From assembly GCA_030824295.1 (NCBI GenBank), contig JAVBYA010000408.1:1-6781 (forward strand): a DNA stretch of 6,781 nt, read 5' to 3'. Positions 6,098 through 6,781 of the stretch are shown here, in pieces; position 1 is the stretch's first letter, and the number at the start of each line of letters is the position of its first letter. A program made the translations under genes and the position numbers. A model generated the notes under the pieces. That model was given only the letters and a program-made list of their open reading frames with translations. It was not told where the DNA came from and ran no database searches. The stretch comes from Bacteroidota bacterium (GTDB taxonomy: Bacteria; Bacteroidota; Ignavibacteria; UBA10030; UBA8401).

Positions 6098-6137
6098 GCA
6101 TCAGCACGGCAATGTCTCCACGCCGCAGAAAAGAAGA

Positions 6138-6659
6138 TCAACGGTCGCTCTTCGCGATGCTGCGGAACGGTTTGAACAGAAGAACAAGAGGGATCGTGTA
6201 GTAACACAACTGCGCAATGAACGGCAGTCCCGCCATCGCGGTCACACGGAGCAGCACCGCCTTGCGGAACTCTTCCAGCGGCCAGTCGCCCCAGTAGTGG
6301 AGACCGACGATCTTCCAGTCCCGCCAAAAGCAGAAGAGTTCCACCGGCACGAACATGAACAGGAGGATGGCGGACATCAGCAGCCAGCCGTCCTCTTTCA
6401 CAGAGCGGCGGGTGGTGCGCAGGAAGCCGGCGGCTGTGAGGAGCACGAACGGATACGCGATGTATGCGATGACCGCATGCTCCGCGTACGATGCGTAGGA
6501 GGAACGTTCGAACTCCGGTTCGAGTGCAGAACGGAACTCGATGGTGCCGAACGTGAATAGTTCGCCCACATGGAATCCCTTCGTCCCCTGAGCGTACTGC
6601 CAAACGGACGCACTGACGATGAAAAGAAACAGGAAGATCTTTGCCGGTAAACGTTCCAT
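6138..6659 (-). CDS. Four-helix integral membrane protein, unknown function
   Basis: This protein has 173 residues from ATG 6659. I chose this start over GTG 6704 and ATG 6692 because residues 8-24 then form the first membrane helix right after a short K/R N-terminus, because AGG lies a few bases upstream, and because the longer forms would run through a likely terminator hairpin. Hydrophobic segments lie at about 8-24, 61-80, 91-112 and 136-162. Between the first two is a polar loop (about 25-60) with 'HVGELFTFGTIEF' and 'EPEFERSSYASYAEH'; a second aromatic-rich loop 'FWRDWKIVGLHYWGDW' joins helices 3 and 4. The C-terminus is basic (KPFRSIAKSDR), suggesting a cytoplasmic location. I recognise no family. 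It lies 62 bp upstream of the 909-residue protein gene on the same strand, so the two might be cotranscribed. A role in surface-protein export is not supported by any motif. Confidence 0.8.
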   Translation of the reverse strand: MERLPAKIFLFLFIVSASVWQYAQGTKGFHVGELFTFGTIEFRSALEPEFERSSYASYAEHAVIAYIAYPFVLLTAAGFLRTTRRSVKEDGWLLMSAILLFMFVPVELFCFWRDWKIVGLHYWGDWPLEEFRKAVLLRVTAMAGLPFIAQLCYYTIPLVLLFKPFRSIAKSDR

Positions 6660-6675
6660 AATACCTGAAAATACG

Positions 6676-6702
6676 AAAAAGTCCGGAGGCATCCAACGCC
6701 TC
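6676..6702 (-). terminator. Possible intrinsic terminator after the rightmost gene
   Basis: On the minus strand GAGGC (6702-6698) and GCCTC (6690-6686) pair as a 5-bp GC-rich stem around a 7-nt loop. After CGGAC a run of five T (6680-6676) follows. It starts 10 bp after the TAG of the gene at the right edge and ends 16 bp before the ATG at 6659, which is where a terminator separating the two units would be. The stem is short and the T run does not directly abut it, so strength is doubtful. Confidence 0.4.
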
Positions 6703-6712
6703 ACTGAGCGGT

Positions 6713-6781
6713 CTAGCGGACGAACACTTTGCGCACGCTGTTCTTTGGGGCAATGACCCCCTTCCCGCGGACGATGAGTCC
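6713..6781 (-). CDS. C-terminal end of an unidentified gene
   Basis: Read on the minus strand from the right edge, the frame is open for 22 codons and ends with TAG at 6715-6713. The peptide ends 'VIAPKNSVRKVFVR', with alternating hydrophobic and basic residues typical of a closing beta-strand. It lies 53 bp upstream of the membrane-protein gene and on the same strand. There is too little to assign a family, and a chance open frame of this length is possible, but the stop followed at once by a hairpin with a T run makes a true gene end plausible. Confidence 0.5.
   Translation of the reverse strand, partial: GLIVRGKGVIAPKNSVRKVFVR

Noticed and set aside
6660..6675. TATTTTCA as a Bacteroidota-type -7 promoter element for the membrane gene
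   Set aside because: Two mismatches to TAnnTTTG, no TTG at the expected upstream distance, and only about 10 bp from the start codon.
6088..6753. 221-codon minus-strand open frame over the membrane-protein gene
   Set aside because: It is rich in Arg, Cys, His and Pro with no helix or domain pattern. It is a shadow of the membrane-protein gene, which has clean hydrophobic segments in its own frame.

Overview
The window looks like a chromosomal segment of a Bacteroidota/Chlorobiota-group bacterium, most likely Ignavibacteria or a close relative. The evidence is two secreted proteins with a C-terminal type IX secretion (T9SS) type A sorting domain of the 'QN(F/Y)PNPFNP ... LKIYD(I/V)LG ... SG(I/L)YFY ... 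TK' kind, together with moderately high GC coding DNA and several genes that lack a strong Shine-Dalgarno site. The lineage is inferred from these tails and is not proven by a marker gene.

Layout. On the plus strand the left edge carries the 3' end of a T9SS-exported protein (1-421). It is followed, 23 bp later, by a 320-residue secreted beta-propeller-like protein of unknown function (445-1407). All other genes are on the minus strand. In transcription order, right to left, they are: the last 22 codons of an unidentified gene (6713-6781); a four-helix membrane protein (6138-6659); a 909-residue T9SS-exported FG-GAP/VCBS-repeat protein (3346-6075); an 86-residue hypothetical protein starting 2 bp after it (3083-3343); aroQ, a type II 3-dehydroquinate dehydratase (2609-3058); a HAD phosphatase overlapping aroQ by ATGA (1932-2612); and acpS, holo-ACP synthase (1435-1809). 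The two blocks converge with 27 bp between them.

How the genes relate. The small hypothetical gene, aroQ and the HAD gene are packed tightly enough to be one transcript, perhaps read through from the large secreted-protein gene. They mix housekeeping functions (shikimate pathway, acyl carrier protein activation) with cell-surface functions, and no shared pathway is evident. No phage, transposon, CRISPR, toxin-antitoxin or defence genes are visible.

The least ordinary element is the 122-bp gap between the HAD gene and acpS. Most of it is filled by two adjacent tandem arrays of different 7-bp units (consensus TAGGTAC and NAACTGN), separated by 6 bp. Such heptamer arrays are not explained by any coding feature. 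I do not see a complete undescribed multi-gene system here.
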